Below are positions 17,296-25,238 of a DNA stretch of 64,000 nucleotides, piece by piece. The position numbers were made by a program, and so were the translations under genes. The notes under the pieces were generated by a model. That model was not told the DNA's origin. It saw only the letters and a list, made by a program, of their open reading frames with translations, and searched no databases. Source of the stretch: JACDAL01 sp963849115 (lineage in GTDB: Bacteria > Actinomycetota > CADDZG01 > WHSQ01); assembly GCA_963849115.1 (NCBI GenBank), contig CAWKGK010000008.1:494369-558368 (forward strand), in the 5' to 3' direction. Within the stretch, counting starts at the first letter, position 1. Each line of letters begins with the position of its first letter.

Positions 17296-17318
17296 CTGAT
17301 ATATTAGTAATATGTCAG
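17296..17318. promoter_or_regulatory. 23-bp palindrome over the gntR start codon, candidate autoregulatory operator
   Basis: The sequence has 11-base arms that match at 10 of 11 positions around a central G; its core is ATATTAGTAATAT. It contains the ATG at 17312, so binding by the encoded GntR regulator could block its own expression and that of the coupled operon. This is the AT-richest short stretch in the surroundings and may also hold the -10 element. Confidence 0.65.
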
Positions 17319-18001
17319 CGATGCTCCAGCAGCTCCGTGGACCCTCCACCGTGGCCGCCGACCAGCCGGCCCCGGCCTCGCTCTCAGAGAAGGCCTATTA
17401 CCTCATCCGCGACCGGATCGTGACGTTGGCACTCGAGCCTGGTTCGATGCTCAACGAGAAAGAGCTGACGCAAGAGCTAGGCCTTGGACGGACGCCCGTG
17501 CGAGAAGCGCTCAAGCGGCTGGCGCTCGAAAACCTAGTTGAGGTCTATCCGCGCCGGGGCATCTTCGTCTCGAGCGTCGACATCCGCGACCTCGGGAGCA
17601 TCTCCGAGCTGAGAGCCGAGCTGGAGGGATGTGCGGCCCGCCTCGCCGCCGAGCGAGCGACACCCGAAGAGCGGACGATGTGCAAGGAGCTCATCACAGA
17701 GCTCGACCACCTCTCGGATAGGGCGGGGACATACGAGCTCATCGATCTCGATCAAAGGATCCACCGCCACGTGTACCGCTGTACCCACAATCCTTTCTTG
17801 CGGGCCGCCCTCGAGGAGCACTTTCTGCTCACGCTCAGGCTGTGGTTCCTGGTGCTCGAGCGCGTCACCAGGCTCGACGCCGCCGTCCAGGAGCACCGGC
17901 AGTTGCTGCGAGCGGTCGCGCAACAGGATTCCGACAGGGCCGAGGAGGTCATCCGGGCTCACATAACAGGTTTCGAAGAAGCGATCCGCAGAGTCCTATG
18001 A
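17312..18001 (+). CDS. GntR-family transcriptional regulator (FCD type)
   Basis: A 229-residue regulator. The winged HTH spans about residues 25-90, with the core LTQELGLGRTPVREALKRLA. An FCD ligand-binding domain (about 100-225) follows, with metal-ligand-type residues in LDQRIHRHVY and a His in EEVIRAHITGFEEAI. FCD regulators usually sense carboxylates or catabolic intermediates. Its stop overlaps the next ATG, so it probably controls the one-carbon operon downstream. Start at 17312 or at the ATG at 17321; both are next to the palindrome and neither has a clear ribosome-binding site, so a leaderless transcript is possible. Confidence 0.9.
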   Translation: MSAMLQQLRGPSTVAADQPAPASLSEKAYYLIRDRIVTLALEPGSMLNEKELTQELGLGRTPVREALKRLALENLVEVYPRRGIFVSSVDIRDLGSISELRAELEGCAARLAAERATPEERTMCKELITELDHLSDRAGTYELIDLDQRIHRHVYRCTHNPFLRAALEEHFLLTLRLWFLVLERVTRLDAAVQEHRQLLRAVAQQDSDRAEEVIRAHITGFEEAIRRVL

Positions 18002-18021
18002 GCCAAGGCCCAGGAGCGAGC

Positions 18022-19215
18022 ATGCAGGAAAGAAGAACTCCGCTTTACGACGTGCACAAGCGTATGAGCGCCGACATGGTGCAGGGCGGCGGCGGTTACA
18101 TGTTCCCGCTGTCGTACACGTCTCCCATGCAGGAACACACCAATACCCGCACCAACGTCGGTATGCAGGACCTCTCCTCGATGGGGGAGGTGGACATCAA
18201 GGGCCCGGGGGCCGAGCGGTTGCTCAATTACCTCTTGGTCAACGAGATACGAGACCTGCAACCCGGACGCCTTCGTTACTCGACTGTTTGCAACGAGCGA
18301 GGCGGCGTGGTCGACGATGTCACCGTCTATAAGTTCAACGACGAGCACTTCATGGTCGTGACCAGCTCGGGGCCTCGCAAGAAGACCGCCCGCTGGTTGG
18401 CGGAGCATGCTATGGGCACGAGCACCTATGTCACCGATATCTCGGGCGCGATCGCATTGATCTCGGTACAGGGGCCGCGCGCCCGCGACCTGGTCAAGGC
18501 GGTCTTGTCAGACGCAAACATCGACGCGCTGCGGTTCTTTCGCTTCTCGTCGGCGCGTTGCGGAGATACCGAGCTGACTGTGTCTCGCTCGGGCTACACG
18601 GGCGAGCTCGGCTACGAGCTCTATGTTCCTGCGGAGGAGGCTGCGCTCGTGTGGCAGCGGCTGCTGTCCGCTGGCGGAAATTTCGGGCTCCTGCCCTACG
18701 GCGTGGCTGCGATGCAAAGCCTTCGTACGGAGAAGGCCTATCCCCTCTACGGTAACGACATCAACGAGGACTACACACCATTTCACGTCGGCCTCGACCG
18801 CTGGATCCGTTTCGATAAGCCTCAGTTCGTGGGGCGCGACGCGCTCCTCGAGGTTCAGGAGCAGGGCCCCGATCACCGCTGGGTGGGTCTCGTGCTCGAC
18901 AGCGCGGTTGCCGCATCGGTGGGGGACAGGGTGAGCGCGGTCGGCGATGTCGTGCCTGATGCAGAGGAGATCGAGAGCGGGCCCGAGGCGGGCAGAGAGG
19001 AAGACCGCATACTTCCCGGACGTGAGCCACTCGGGCAGATCACATTCTCCACCAAGGGACATTCGGTCGACGAGATGCTCGCCATGGCTTACGTGAGGAC
19101 GTCCCATTCGTGGCCGGGGGCAAAGCTGGTTGTGTCGGTTGGGGGCAGGCCGGTCCCCGCAGTGGTGACACAGACGCCGTTCTTCGACCCCCAGGGAGCG
19201 AGACTTCGAGGATGA
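18022..19215 (+). CDS. GcvT-family folate-dependent aminomethyltransferase-like protein
   Basis: A protein of about 397 residues of the glycine-cleavage T-protein fold, which transfers a one-carbon unit to tetrahydrofolate. Motifs include RTPLYDVHKRM at the start, YSTVCNERGGVVDDVTVYKF, SRSGYTGELGYELYVP and a C-terminal barrel domain. A 20-residue acidic insertion (about 315-335) is unusual. I chose the ATG at 18022, which has AGGAG five bases upstream; an in-frame ATG at 17998 overlaps the gntR stop (ATGA). Stand-alone GcvT homologues away from gcvHP usually work with demethylating oxidases, as the next gene suggests. Confidence 0.85.
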   Translation: MQERRTPLYDVHKRMSADMVQGGGGYMFPLSYTSPMQEHTNTRTNVGMQDLSSMGEVDIKGPGAERLLNYLLVNEIRDLQPGRLRYSTVCNERGGVVDDVTVYKFNDEHFMVVTSSGPRKKTARWLAEHAMGTSTYVTDISGAIALISVQGPRARDLVKAVLSDANIDALRFFRFSSARCGDTELTVSRSGYTGELGYELYVPAEEAALVWQRLLSAGGNFGLLPYGVAAMQSLRTEKAYPLYGNDINEDYTPFHVGLDRWIRFDKPQFVGRDALLEVQEQGPDHRWVGLVLDSAVAASVGDRVSAVGDVVPDAEEIESGPEAGREEDRILPGREPLGQITFSTKGHSVDEMLAMAYVRTSHSWPGAKLVVSVGGRPVPAVVTQTPFFDPQGARLRG

Positions 19216-20546
19216 AGATCATGCCTCGGCGTTTCGATGTCATCGTGATCGGAGTAGGCGGTATGGGCAGTGCCACGGCCTACTATCTGGCCCGCCGAGG
19301 CAAGCGAGTGCTGGGCCTCGAGCGTTTCGATGTACCCCACGCAATGGGCTCGTCCCATGGAGAGACGCGCATCATCCGCCTTGCTTATTACGAGCACCCT
19401 TCCTATGTGATGATGCTGCAGCGTGCTTACGAGCTGTGGCGCGAGCTGCAGTCGAACGCCGGGGAGCAGCTCTTGCATATCACCGGTTCGATCGACGCGT
19501 CGCCACCCGAGAGCTGGGTCTTCAAAGGGTCGCTCAAGTCGTGCCTCGAGCATGATCTCGATCACGAAGTCCTGACTAGCGCAGAGATGACCCAACGCTG
19601 GCCGGGCTACCGGCTCCCTCGAGAGACGCTCGGTCTGTATCAGCCGCAGGGTGGCTTCCTGGTGCCCGAGCGGTGCATCGTTTCCTATGTGGAGGCCGCG
19701 CAGAGCTTGGGGGCCGAGATCCACGGACGCGAAAGAGTGTTGGAGTGGGCGCCGATCGACGACGGCGTCGAGGTCACAACCGACCGCGCTCGCTACGAGG
19801 CCGATCGCCTGGTAATAACGGCCGGTGCGTGGAACTCGAAGCTGCTCCCGTTTCTCGAGGGTTTCGCTGTTCCCGAGCGCCAGGTGCTGGCGTGGCTGCA
19901 GCCCGAGCGGCCGGAGCACTTCAAGCCCGAGGTCTTTCCGGTCTTCAACCTGCTGGTCGAGGAAGGCCGTTTCTACGGCTTTCCAGTGTTCGGGGTGCCG
20001 GGATTCAAGTTCGGCAAGTACCACCACTTCGAGGAGCGATGGGACCCCGACGAGTTCGAACGGGAGCCGCGCTACGAGGACGAGGAGATGTTGGGCCAGT
20101 TCGCGGCGCGCCACTTTCCTACCGGTTGCGGCCCGACTATGGCGTTGCAGTCGTGCCTGTTCACGAACTCACCCGACAACCATTTCATCATCGATCTGCA
20201 TCCCGAGTATGAGCAAGTGTCGTTTGCATCACCGTGCTCGGGACACGGCTTCAAGTTCGCCAGTGTCATCGGCGAGGTTATGGCGGACCTGGCCGAGCGC
20301 CAGGAGACGCGCCACAACATCGAGCTGTTCCGACTCGATCGCCTTCTGGGGAGCGGTATCTCAACCTCACAATCGGGCCGTACGCGGCCTCATCGAGAAC
20401 ATCGCACGAGAGAATCGATGCGCTTACTTAGCAGACCGACAGAACGCAGAAGGGACGGCCGCCGCGACTCTCTGGAGCTCGTGCGCGACCGCTGGGTATC
20501 GACCGTTCCCGAGGAGCAGCGCGACGCGGTGACGAGCTTCTGGTAG
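19212..20546 (+). CDS. Sarcosine-oxidase/N-methyltryptophan-oxidase-like FAD enzyme
   Basis: A flavin-dependent amine oxidase of the monomeric sarcosine oxidase type, predicted to oxidise an N-methyl group and release a C1 unit. The dinucleotide-binding motif is VIVIGVGGMGSATAYYLARR, followed by GSSHGETRIIR. Cys in SPCSGHGFKFASVIGE is at the usual covalent-FAD position. The start at 19212 overlaps the previous stop (ATGA). The family normally ends near ELFRLDRL, but this protein continues for about 65 Arg-rich residues of no recognised similarity, reaching the next gene. This could be a true extension or a late frameshift. Confidence 0.85.
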   Translation: MKIMPRRFDVIVIGVGGMGSATAYYLARRGKRVLGLERFDVPHAMGSSHGETRIIRLAYYEHPSYVMMLQRAYELWRELQSNAGEQLLHITGSIDASPPESWVFKGSLKSCLEHDLDHEVLTSAEMTQRWPGYRLPRETLGLYQPQGGFLVPERCIVSYVEAAQSLGAEIHGRERVLEWAPIDDGVEVTTDRARYEADRLVITAGAWNSKLLPFLEGFAVPERQVLAWLQPERPEHFKPEVFPVFNLLVEEGRFYGFPVFGVPGFKFGKYHHFEERWDPDEFEREPRYEDEEMLGQFAARHFPTGCGPTMALQSCLFTNSPDNHFIIDLHPEYEQVSFASPCSGHGFKFASVIGEVMADLAERQETRHNIELFRLDRLLGSGISTSQSGRTRPHREHRTRESMRLLSRPTERRRDGRRDSLELVRDRWVSTVPEEQRDAVTSFW

Positions 20547-20553
20547 GAGTGCG

Positions 20554-21120
20554 GTGACGACGGCCGAGGCCAAGCGGCAGCTGCGCCGCCGCGTCCGTGA
20601 GCTGAGGCTTCAACTCGGGGCCGATTATCGACAACGAGCCTCACAGACTGCGTGCGAGAGGCTGCTGTCAATGCCCGAGGTGGAAACGGCGAGCACGGTG
20701 GCCCTTTACTCCGCTCTGGGGCCGGAGGCCGACGCTTCCTCTGTTGTTCCCTTACTCCTTCAAAGAGACGTTGTGGTGGTGTTCCCGCGCGTCGTCGGCG
20801 AGCTGCTCGAGTTCGCCCCCGCCTCGTCTCTCGCTGATCTCCACCCCGGCTACATGGGAGTGATGGAGCCGAAAGGTGTTGCAATGAATGCTTCCGAGCT
20901 CGACGTGATCGTCGTACCGGGCGTCGCTTACGACCGAGAGGGTGGGCGGCTCGGCCAGGGGGGCGGCCACTACGATCGCACGCTCGCGCAGCTCGGCTCC
21001 GAAACGTTCCGAGTGGGCTTCTGCTTCTCCTGCCAGATCGTTGACAAAGTCCACCGCGAAGATCACGACGAGCTCCTCGACGCGCTGGTGACCGAGGATG
21101 AGACGACCTACATCGATTGA
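20554..21120 (+). CDS. 5-formyltetrahydrofolate cyclo-ligase
   Basis: A 188-residue enzyme that converts 5-formyl-THF to 5,10-methenyl-THF with ATP, rescuing a dead-end folate. Evidence is the N-terminal Lys/Arg-rich helix, VALYSALGPEADAS and the signature VAYDREGGRLGQGGGHYDR (substrate and ATP site). GTG start at 20554, eight bases after the oxidase stop. It fits the surrounding folate one-carbon cluster and probably prevents 5-formyl-THF accumulation. Confidence 0.92.
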   Translation: MTTAEAKRQLRRRVRELRLQLGADYRQRASQTACERLLSMPEVETASTVALYSALGPEADASSVVPLLLQRDVVVVFPRVVGELLEFAPASSLADLHPGYMGVMEPKGVAMNASELDVIVVPGVAYDREGGRLGQGGGHYDRTLAQLGSETFRVGFCFSCQIVDKVHREDHDELLDALVTEDETTYID

Positions 21121-21174
21121 CAGAGCTGAAACCATGTCTTGAGATCACATAGTCGAACTCGTCGCGCTCGGCCC

Positions 21175-22303
21175 TCACGGCCCCGGTGGTCCCCGCCCGG
21201 CATCCGGGTCCGGAGGCGTCAGCTTTCCTGTTCTCCGATCCTCTGCGGTCTTGTTCTGATGGCACCCGTAGCAGCGCCACTTGAGATTGGTGGTCGAAGC
21301 AAAGCCCCCGGCGACATGAGGCGCGCTGTGGTCTTTCTCGTTGCGAAAGCGGCGGCCGCAATCGGTGCACTTGACCCCGTCGAACTCCGGCGGCTCTCCC
21401 AACTGCAGCGCCAACAGGACGTCTACGGGAGTGTTTCGGGTCCAGCGGCGAAAGTGACGCAGGTCGGTGCCGTCATAGAACAGCCCGCTCAGAAAGGCGT
21501 CGGAGGCGATCTCTCTGGCAGTCTGGGGAGAGATGGGGCCGACTCCGGGAATCTTGCACACCTCGCCCTCTGCAACGTCCTTCCACCCCCGCTGGGTGAT
21601 CTCGTGTGACACCAGCACCACCAGCTCGGGCTTGCGGGCCGGGACCGTGGTCCCTGCAGAGGACAGCACACCGGCGTAGGCGTCTGCGAGGTGGCGCTCG
21701 AAGGGCTCTTGGCGGCCGTCCCTCTTGGCGGCACGGAACCGGCGCCCCGCCTCGGTCTCGGCCCGGTTGACGATGGGCACCCCGACATGAGGCTCCAGCA
21801 GCAGGTTGATTGAGATCATGCCGAGCTCGTCCCGGTAGCTGCGGGCCCTGCGGGCGTGGTGCTGGCGCTCAGCCAGGCCCCGGTGCTGCTCGGCTTCCAG
21901 CACGACCTTTCTCGACTTCTCTCTGAGCGTCTGGAAGGACTCATCCTGGGCCAGCTTCAATAGCTCTGTCGAGGAGCCGGGCGAGGCGTTCTCCGCCGTG
22001 GCGATCTCTGAGGCCTGGTCCACAGAGATCTCGCCCGATTTGAACGCCTCTCGGACCTCGTCGGCCGACTTCAAGGAGTTTCCCGTGTCGACCGCGGCCT
22101 TGGCCTTGCCCACAGACACTCCGGTGGTGCGCGCCACCATCTCCAGCGTCGCCGAGCTTTGCCGCCAGCATGGTCTCGCCGTAGGACACCAGCTTCTCCG
22201 CCTTTGCATAGCGAGACAGAAGCTCCCGCACCGCAGGGGCGTCCATCACCTCGGGCTCGAGATCGATGTTGGACTTCTCGATCTGCCTGATCGCCTCGTC
22301 CAT
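21175..22303 (-). pseudogene. DUF222/HNH endonuclease-like gene broken by a frameshift
   Basis: Reading from the ATG at 22303 (GGAG eight bases upstream) gives a helical DUF222-like start, DEAIRQIEKSNIDLEPEV and onward to GETMLAAKL. From about 22153 the similarity continues in another frame (LEMVARTTGVSVGKAKAAV) down to 21175. One extra base near 22152-22153 explains the break. The C-terminus is an HNH nuclease motif, with CTDCGRRF, KDHSAPHVAGG, NLKWRCYGCHQNKT and four zinc-ligand cysteines. This family is scattered, often multicopy and poorly understood in actinobacteria. It lies opposite to, and interrupts, the one-carbon operon. It could be a functional gene with a sequencing error. Confidence 0.75.
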
Positions 22304-22530
22304 CGCCGTGAACTCCATGAATGTCACTATTACAAAGAGCTGTGACAATTCAGGGGTCGAAACCGGCCTCGGAAGAGGATTTCTCAAGTCTTTCTTATTG
22401 ATCTTTTCCGAAGTGTCGGTGGTCAGAATGTGAGAGCTGATCTCGTATTCGCGATCAGGCTTCCGATGCGATGAACGAGACCGGGGCCCATCAATCGCTT
22501 CACCTAAACGTCCTGCAGTGAGAGTTCTTA

Positions 22531-22565
22531 GGAGCTGTACGCACATGAGGTGTTGGTACAGCTCC
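22531..22565. promoter_or_regulatory. 10-bp perfect inverted repeat, possible leader hairpin or operator
   Basis: GGAGCTGTAC (22531-22540) pairs fully with GTACAGCTCC (22556-22565) around a 15-base loop. It lies about 180 bases before the dehydrogenase start. Either a protein-binding site or an RNA leader element; no T run follows. Confidence 0.4.
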
Positions 22566-22626
22566 ACAGTTGTGGGTGCGCCCACCTCTGGCCTCACCTT
22601 TGCCTCTTCGACCGGTGTGATGTGCG

Positions 22627-22646
22627 AGGGCCGACTGCTCGGCCCT
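22627..22646. promoter_or_regulatory. 8-bp stem, 4-base loop hairpin in leader region
   Basis: AGGGCCGA (22627-22634) and TCGGCCCT (22639-22646) are perfectly complementary around CTGC. It is about 97 bases upstream of the dehydrogenase start, without a T run. It may be part of the same leader as the longer inverted repeat. Confidence 0.35.
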
Positions 22647-22742
22647 GATGGCGACCCACAACCTCGGTGAGCCCATAAGCTACGATGCCGCCTGGGGCCG
22701 GTTCAGCGCGCCCCTCTCTTGCCTGACCAATCGGGAGCGGCC

Positions 22743-25190
22743 GTGCCGGAGAACGCCAAAGTAGTCGTCGTCGGAGCGGGCCTCGTCGGGTGCGCCGTGG
22801 CGCAGCACCTCGCCGAGCTCGGTTGGACGGACATCACAGTCGTAGACCAGGGCCCTCTCTTCGCCACCGGAGGCTCCAGCTCACACGCCCCCGGACTCGT
22901 GTTCCAGACCAACCCCTCGCAGACGATGACGAGGCTGGCGAGCTACACGATCGAGCATTTCTCGGGCCTCGAGCACGTCGAGGGGCCCTGCTTCATCCCC
23001 GCCGGCAGCATCGAGGTGGCGGCGACCCCTGAACGCCTCGATTGGCTCAGGCTGCGCCACGGCCTGGCGTCCTCGTGGGGAGTCTCCTCAAGCCTCTTGA
23101 GCCCCCAGCAGGTCTCAGAGCTCATCCCGCTGGTGGATGCAGGCAGGGTGTTGGGCGGCCTCTACGTCCCGTCGGACGGAATCGCCAAGTCCGTGAGGGC
23201 GATCGAGGCGATGGCTGCCAAGGCCTCGGAGCAAGGCGTCCGCTTCCGTGGAGAAACCGTCGTGACCGGCATCGCGGTGTCAGACGGAAAGGTTCGCGGA
23301 GTCGAGACCTCCGAGGGTCTCATCCGGGCCGACCTGATCGTGAGTTGCGCCGGAATGTGGGGGCCGTTGATCGGCCGCTTGGTCGGCATGCGTATCCCGC
23401 TGCTGCCCGTGCAGCACCAATACGTGCGCACCTCGGTCGTGGACGAGCTCGCCGACGAGACGCAGGAGGTCACACATCCGATCCTGCGCCATCAGGACTC
23501 CGCCCTTTACTTCCGCCAGCTGCAGAACTGCTACGGCGTGGGCTCCTATCAGCACAGCCCCCTGCCGGTGGCCCCGGAGACGATCCTGAGTCCTGCGGAT
23601 GCGCCCATCATGCCCTCGCTCATGCCCTTCACCGAGGACGACTTCAAGCAAGCGTGGGCCGATGCGATAGAGCTCGTTCCTGCGCTTGCACAAACGAGCT
23701 GGGAGGATTCCCTCAACGGATTGTTCTCGTTCACGCCCGATGGGCTTCCACTCATAGGCGAGTCTCGGATCGTGCGCGGCTTCTGGGTGGCCGAAGCGGT
23801 ATGGGTGACTCACTCGGCCGGCGTCGGCAAGGTGACCGCCGAGTGGATCGCCGAGGGGACGCCCGGCATGGACCTGCGCGAGTGCGACATCTATCGCTTC
23901 GAGCCGTTCGCCACGAGCCCTTCCTACGTCGAGGCGCGCGGCTGTACTCAATACGACGAGGTGTACGACATCATCCACCCGATGCAGCCGCTGGCCGAGC
24001 CGCGGCCGTTGCGCGTGAGTCCCTTCTATCGGCGTCAACAAGAGCTCGGCGGCAGTTTTCTCGAGTTCTCGGGCTGGGAGCGCCCGCAGTGGTATCACGC
24101 GAACGAGCCGCTGATCGAAGGCCGCGAGGTGCCGGGCCCGGGGGAGTGGGCGGCGCGCTTCTGGTCGCCGATTGTCGGCGGTGAGCACCTGGTGACGCGC
24201 GAGCGCGTCGCGATGTTCGACATGACTTCACTGAAGCGGGCCGAGGTCAGGGGGCCGGGCGCTCTGGGCTTTCTGCAACGTTTGAGCACCAGCGATCTCG
24301 ACCGCAAGCCTGGGTATGTGACCTACACCTTGATGCTCGATGCGAACGCCGGCATCCGCAGCGACATCACGGTGGCCCGATTGGCGGCGGACCGCTTTCA
24401 ATTGGGATTGAACGGGCCGCGCGACATCGACTGGCTCGAGCGCCACGCGGCCGCCACCGACGCTTCCGTGTTCATCACCGATATCACCTCGGGTACGTGC
24501 TGCATCGGGCTATGGGGGCCGGACGCGAGAAAGGTCGCACAGAACGCATCCAGAGACTCGTTCGGCCATGAGGACTTCGGTTTCTTTCGGGCGAAAGAAG
24601 TCTTCATCGAAGAGGTTCCGGTGGTGGCGTTGCGGTTGTCCTATGTGGGTGAGCTGGGCTGGGAGCTGTACACCACGGCCGATCTGGGCCTGCGGTTGTG
24701 GGATCTGCTGTGGCGAGCCGGCCGTCCCTTCGGCATCATCGCGGCCGGGCGCGGCGCCTTTGCGGGCATGCGTCTCGAGAAGGGATACCGCTCCTGGGGG
24801 CTCGACATGTGGACCGATCATGATCCCTACGAGGCAGGCCTGGGTTTCGGGGTCAACGAGGAGAGAACGGATTTTCTCGGCGCCTCGGCGCTTAGTGCCC
24901 GCAAGCACGAAGGGCCCCGCCGCAAGCTCTGTTGCCTCACTGTAGACGACGGGACCGTGGTGATGGGTAAGGAGCCGGTGTTCACCAACGGAGAGGCAGT
25001 CGGCTTCGTTACCAGCGCAGCCTACGGTTACTCGGTCGGCCGCAGCATCGCCTATGCATGGCTGCCCGTAGAGCTGGCGGATCCCGGTACCAAGGTGGAC
25101 GTCGAGTACCTGGCGCAGCGCTACCCTGCCACGGTGTCACAAGAACCGCTGTTCGATCCCGAGATGAAACGTATGCGCTCGGCTGAGTGA
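22743..25190 (+). CDS. Dimethylglycine/sarcosine dehydrogenase-like FAD oxidoreductase-GcvT fusion
   Basis: An 815-residue two-part enzyme. The N-terminal DAO-type FAD domain (about 1-420) begins VVVVGAGLVGCAVAQHLAEL; SSSHAPGLVFQT is where family members attach FAD through His. The C-terminal half (about 430-815) is a GcvT-like folate domain with SYVGELGWELYTTADLG and the barrel segment ending in YPATVSQEPLFDPEM. Such enzymes oxidatively remove an N-methyl group and capture formaldehyde as 5,10-methylene-THF. The GTG at 22743 has GGGAG just upstream; an in-frame TTG at 22719 is less likely. It heads the downstream folate operon. Confidence 0.9.
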   Translation: MPENAKVVVVGAGLVGCAVAQHLAELGWTDITVVDQGPLFATGGSSSHAPGLVFQTNPSQTMTRLASYTIEHFSGLEHVEGPCFIPAGSIEVAATPERLDWLRLRHGLASSWGVSSSLLSPQQVSELIPLVDAGRVLGGLYVPSDGIAKSVRAIEAMAAKASEQGVRFRGETVVTGIAVSDGKVRGVETSEGLIRADLIVSCAGMWGPLIGRLVGMRIPLLPVQHQYVRTSVVDELADETQEVTHPILRHQDSALYFRQLQNCYGVGSYQHSPLPVAPETILSPADAPIMPSLMPFTEDDFKQAWADAIELVPALAQTSWEDSLNGLFSFTPDGLPLIGESRIVRGFWVAEAVWVTHSAGVGKVTAEWIAEGTPGMDLRECDIYRFEPFATSPSYVEARGCTQYDEVYDIIHPMQPLAEPRPLRVSPFYRRQQELGGSFLEFSGWERPQWYHANEPLIEGREVPGPGEWAARFWSPIVGGEHLVTRERVAMFDMTSLKRAEVRGPGALGFLQRLSTSDLDRKPGYVTYTLMLDANAGIRSDITVARLAADRFQLGLNGPRDIDWLERHAAATDASVFITDITSGTCCIGLWGPDARKVAQNASRDSFGHEDFGFFRAKEVFIEEVPVVALRLSYVGELGWELYTTADLGLRLWDLLWRAGRPFGIIAAGRGAFAGMRLEKGYRSWGLDMWTDHDPYEAGLGFGVNEERTDFLGASALSARKHEGPRRKLCCLTVDDGTVVMGKEPVFTNGEAVGFVTSAAYGYSVGRSIAYAWLPVELADPGTKVDVEYLAQRYPATVSQEPLFDPEMKRMRSAE

Positions 25191-25238
25191 GGGTTGTGGC
25201 AAGAATCGTTCGAGTAGCACCGACTAGACGGAGGTCCA

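Larger units (their letters stand above)
22304..22742. other. Intergenic region with two hairpins upstream of the dehydrogenase gene
   Basis: About 440 bases without a convincing gene; weak frames here lack coding character. It holds two perfect inverted repeats. One has a 10-bp stem with a 15-base loop (22531-22565); the other an 8-bp stem with a 4-base loop (22627-22646). I looked for a glycine-riboswitch-like architecture and could not support one. The region must carry the promoter of the operon starting at 22743. Confidence 0.5.

Noticed and set aside
22304..22742. Possible glycine riboswitch upstream of the dehydrogenase operon
   Set aside because: The two hairpins do not show the conserved core of glycine aptamers that I can recall, and no tandem aptamer arrangement is evident. 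Reported only as hairpins.
23042..24184. Open frame of 380 codons inside the dehydrogenase fusion
   Set aside because: Out-of-frame shadow of a well-supported FAD/GcvT protein; very Arg-rich with no motif.
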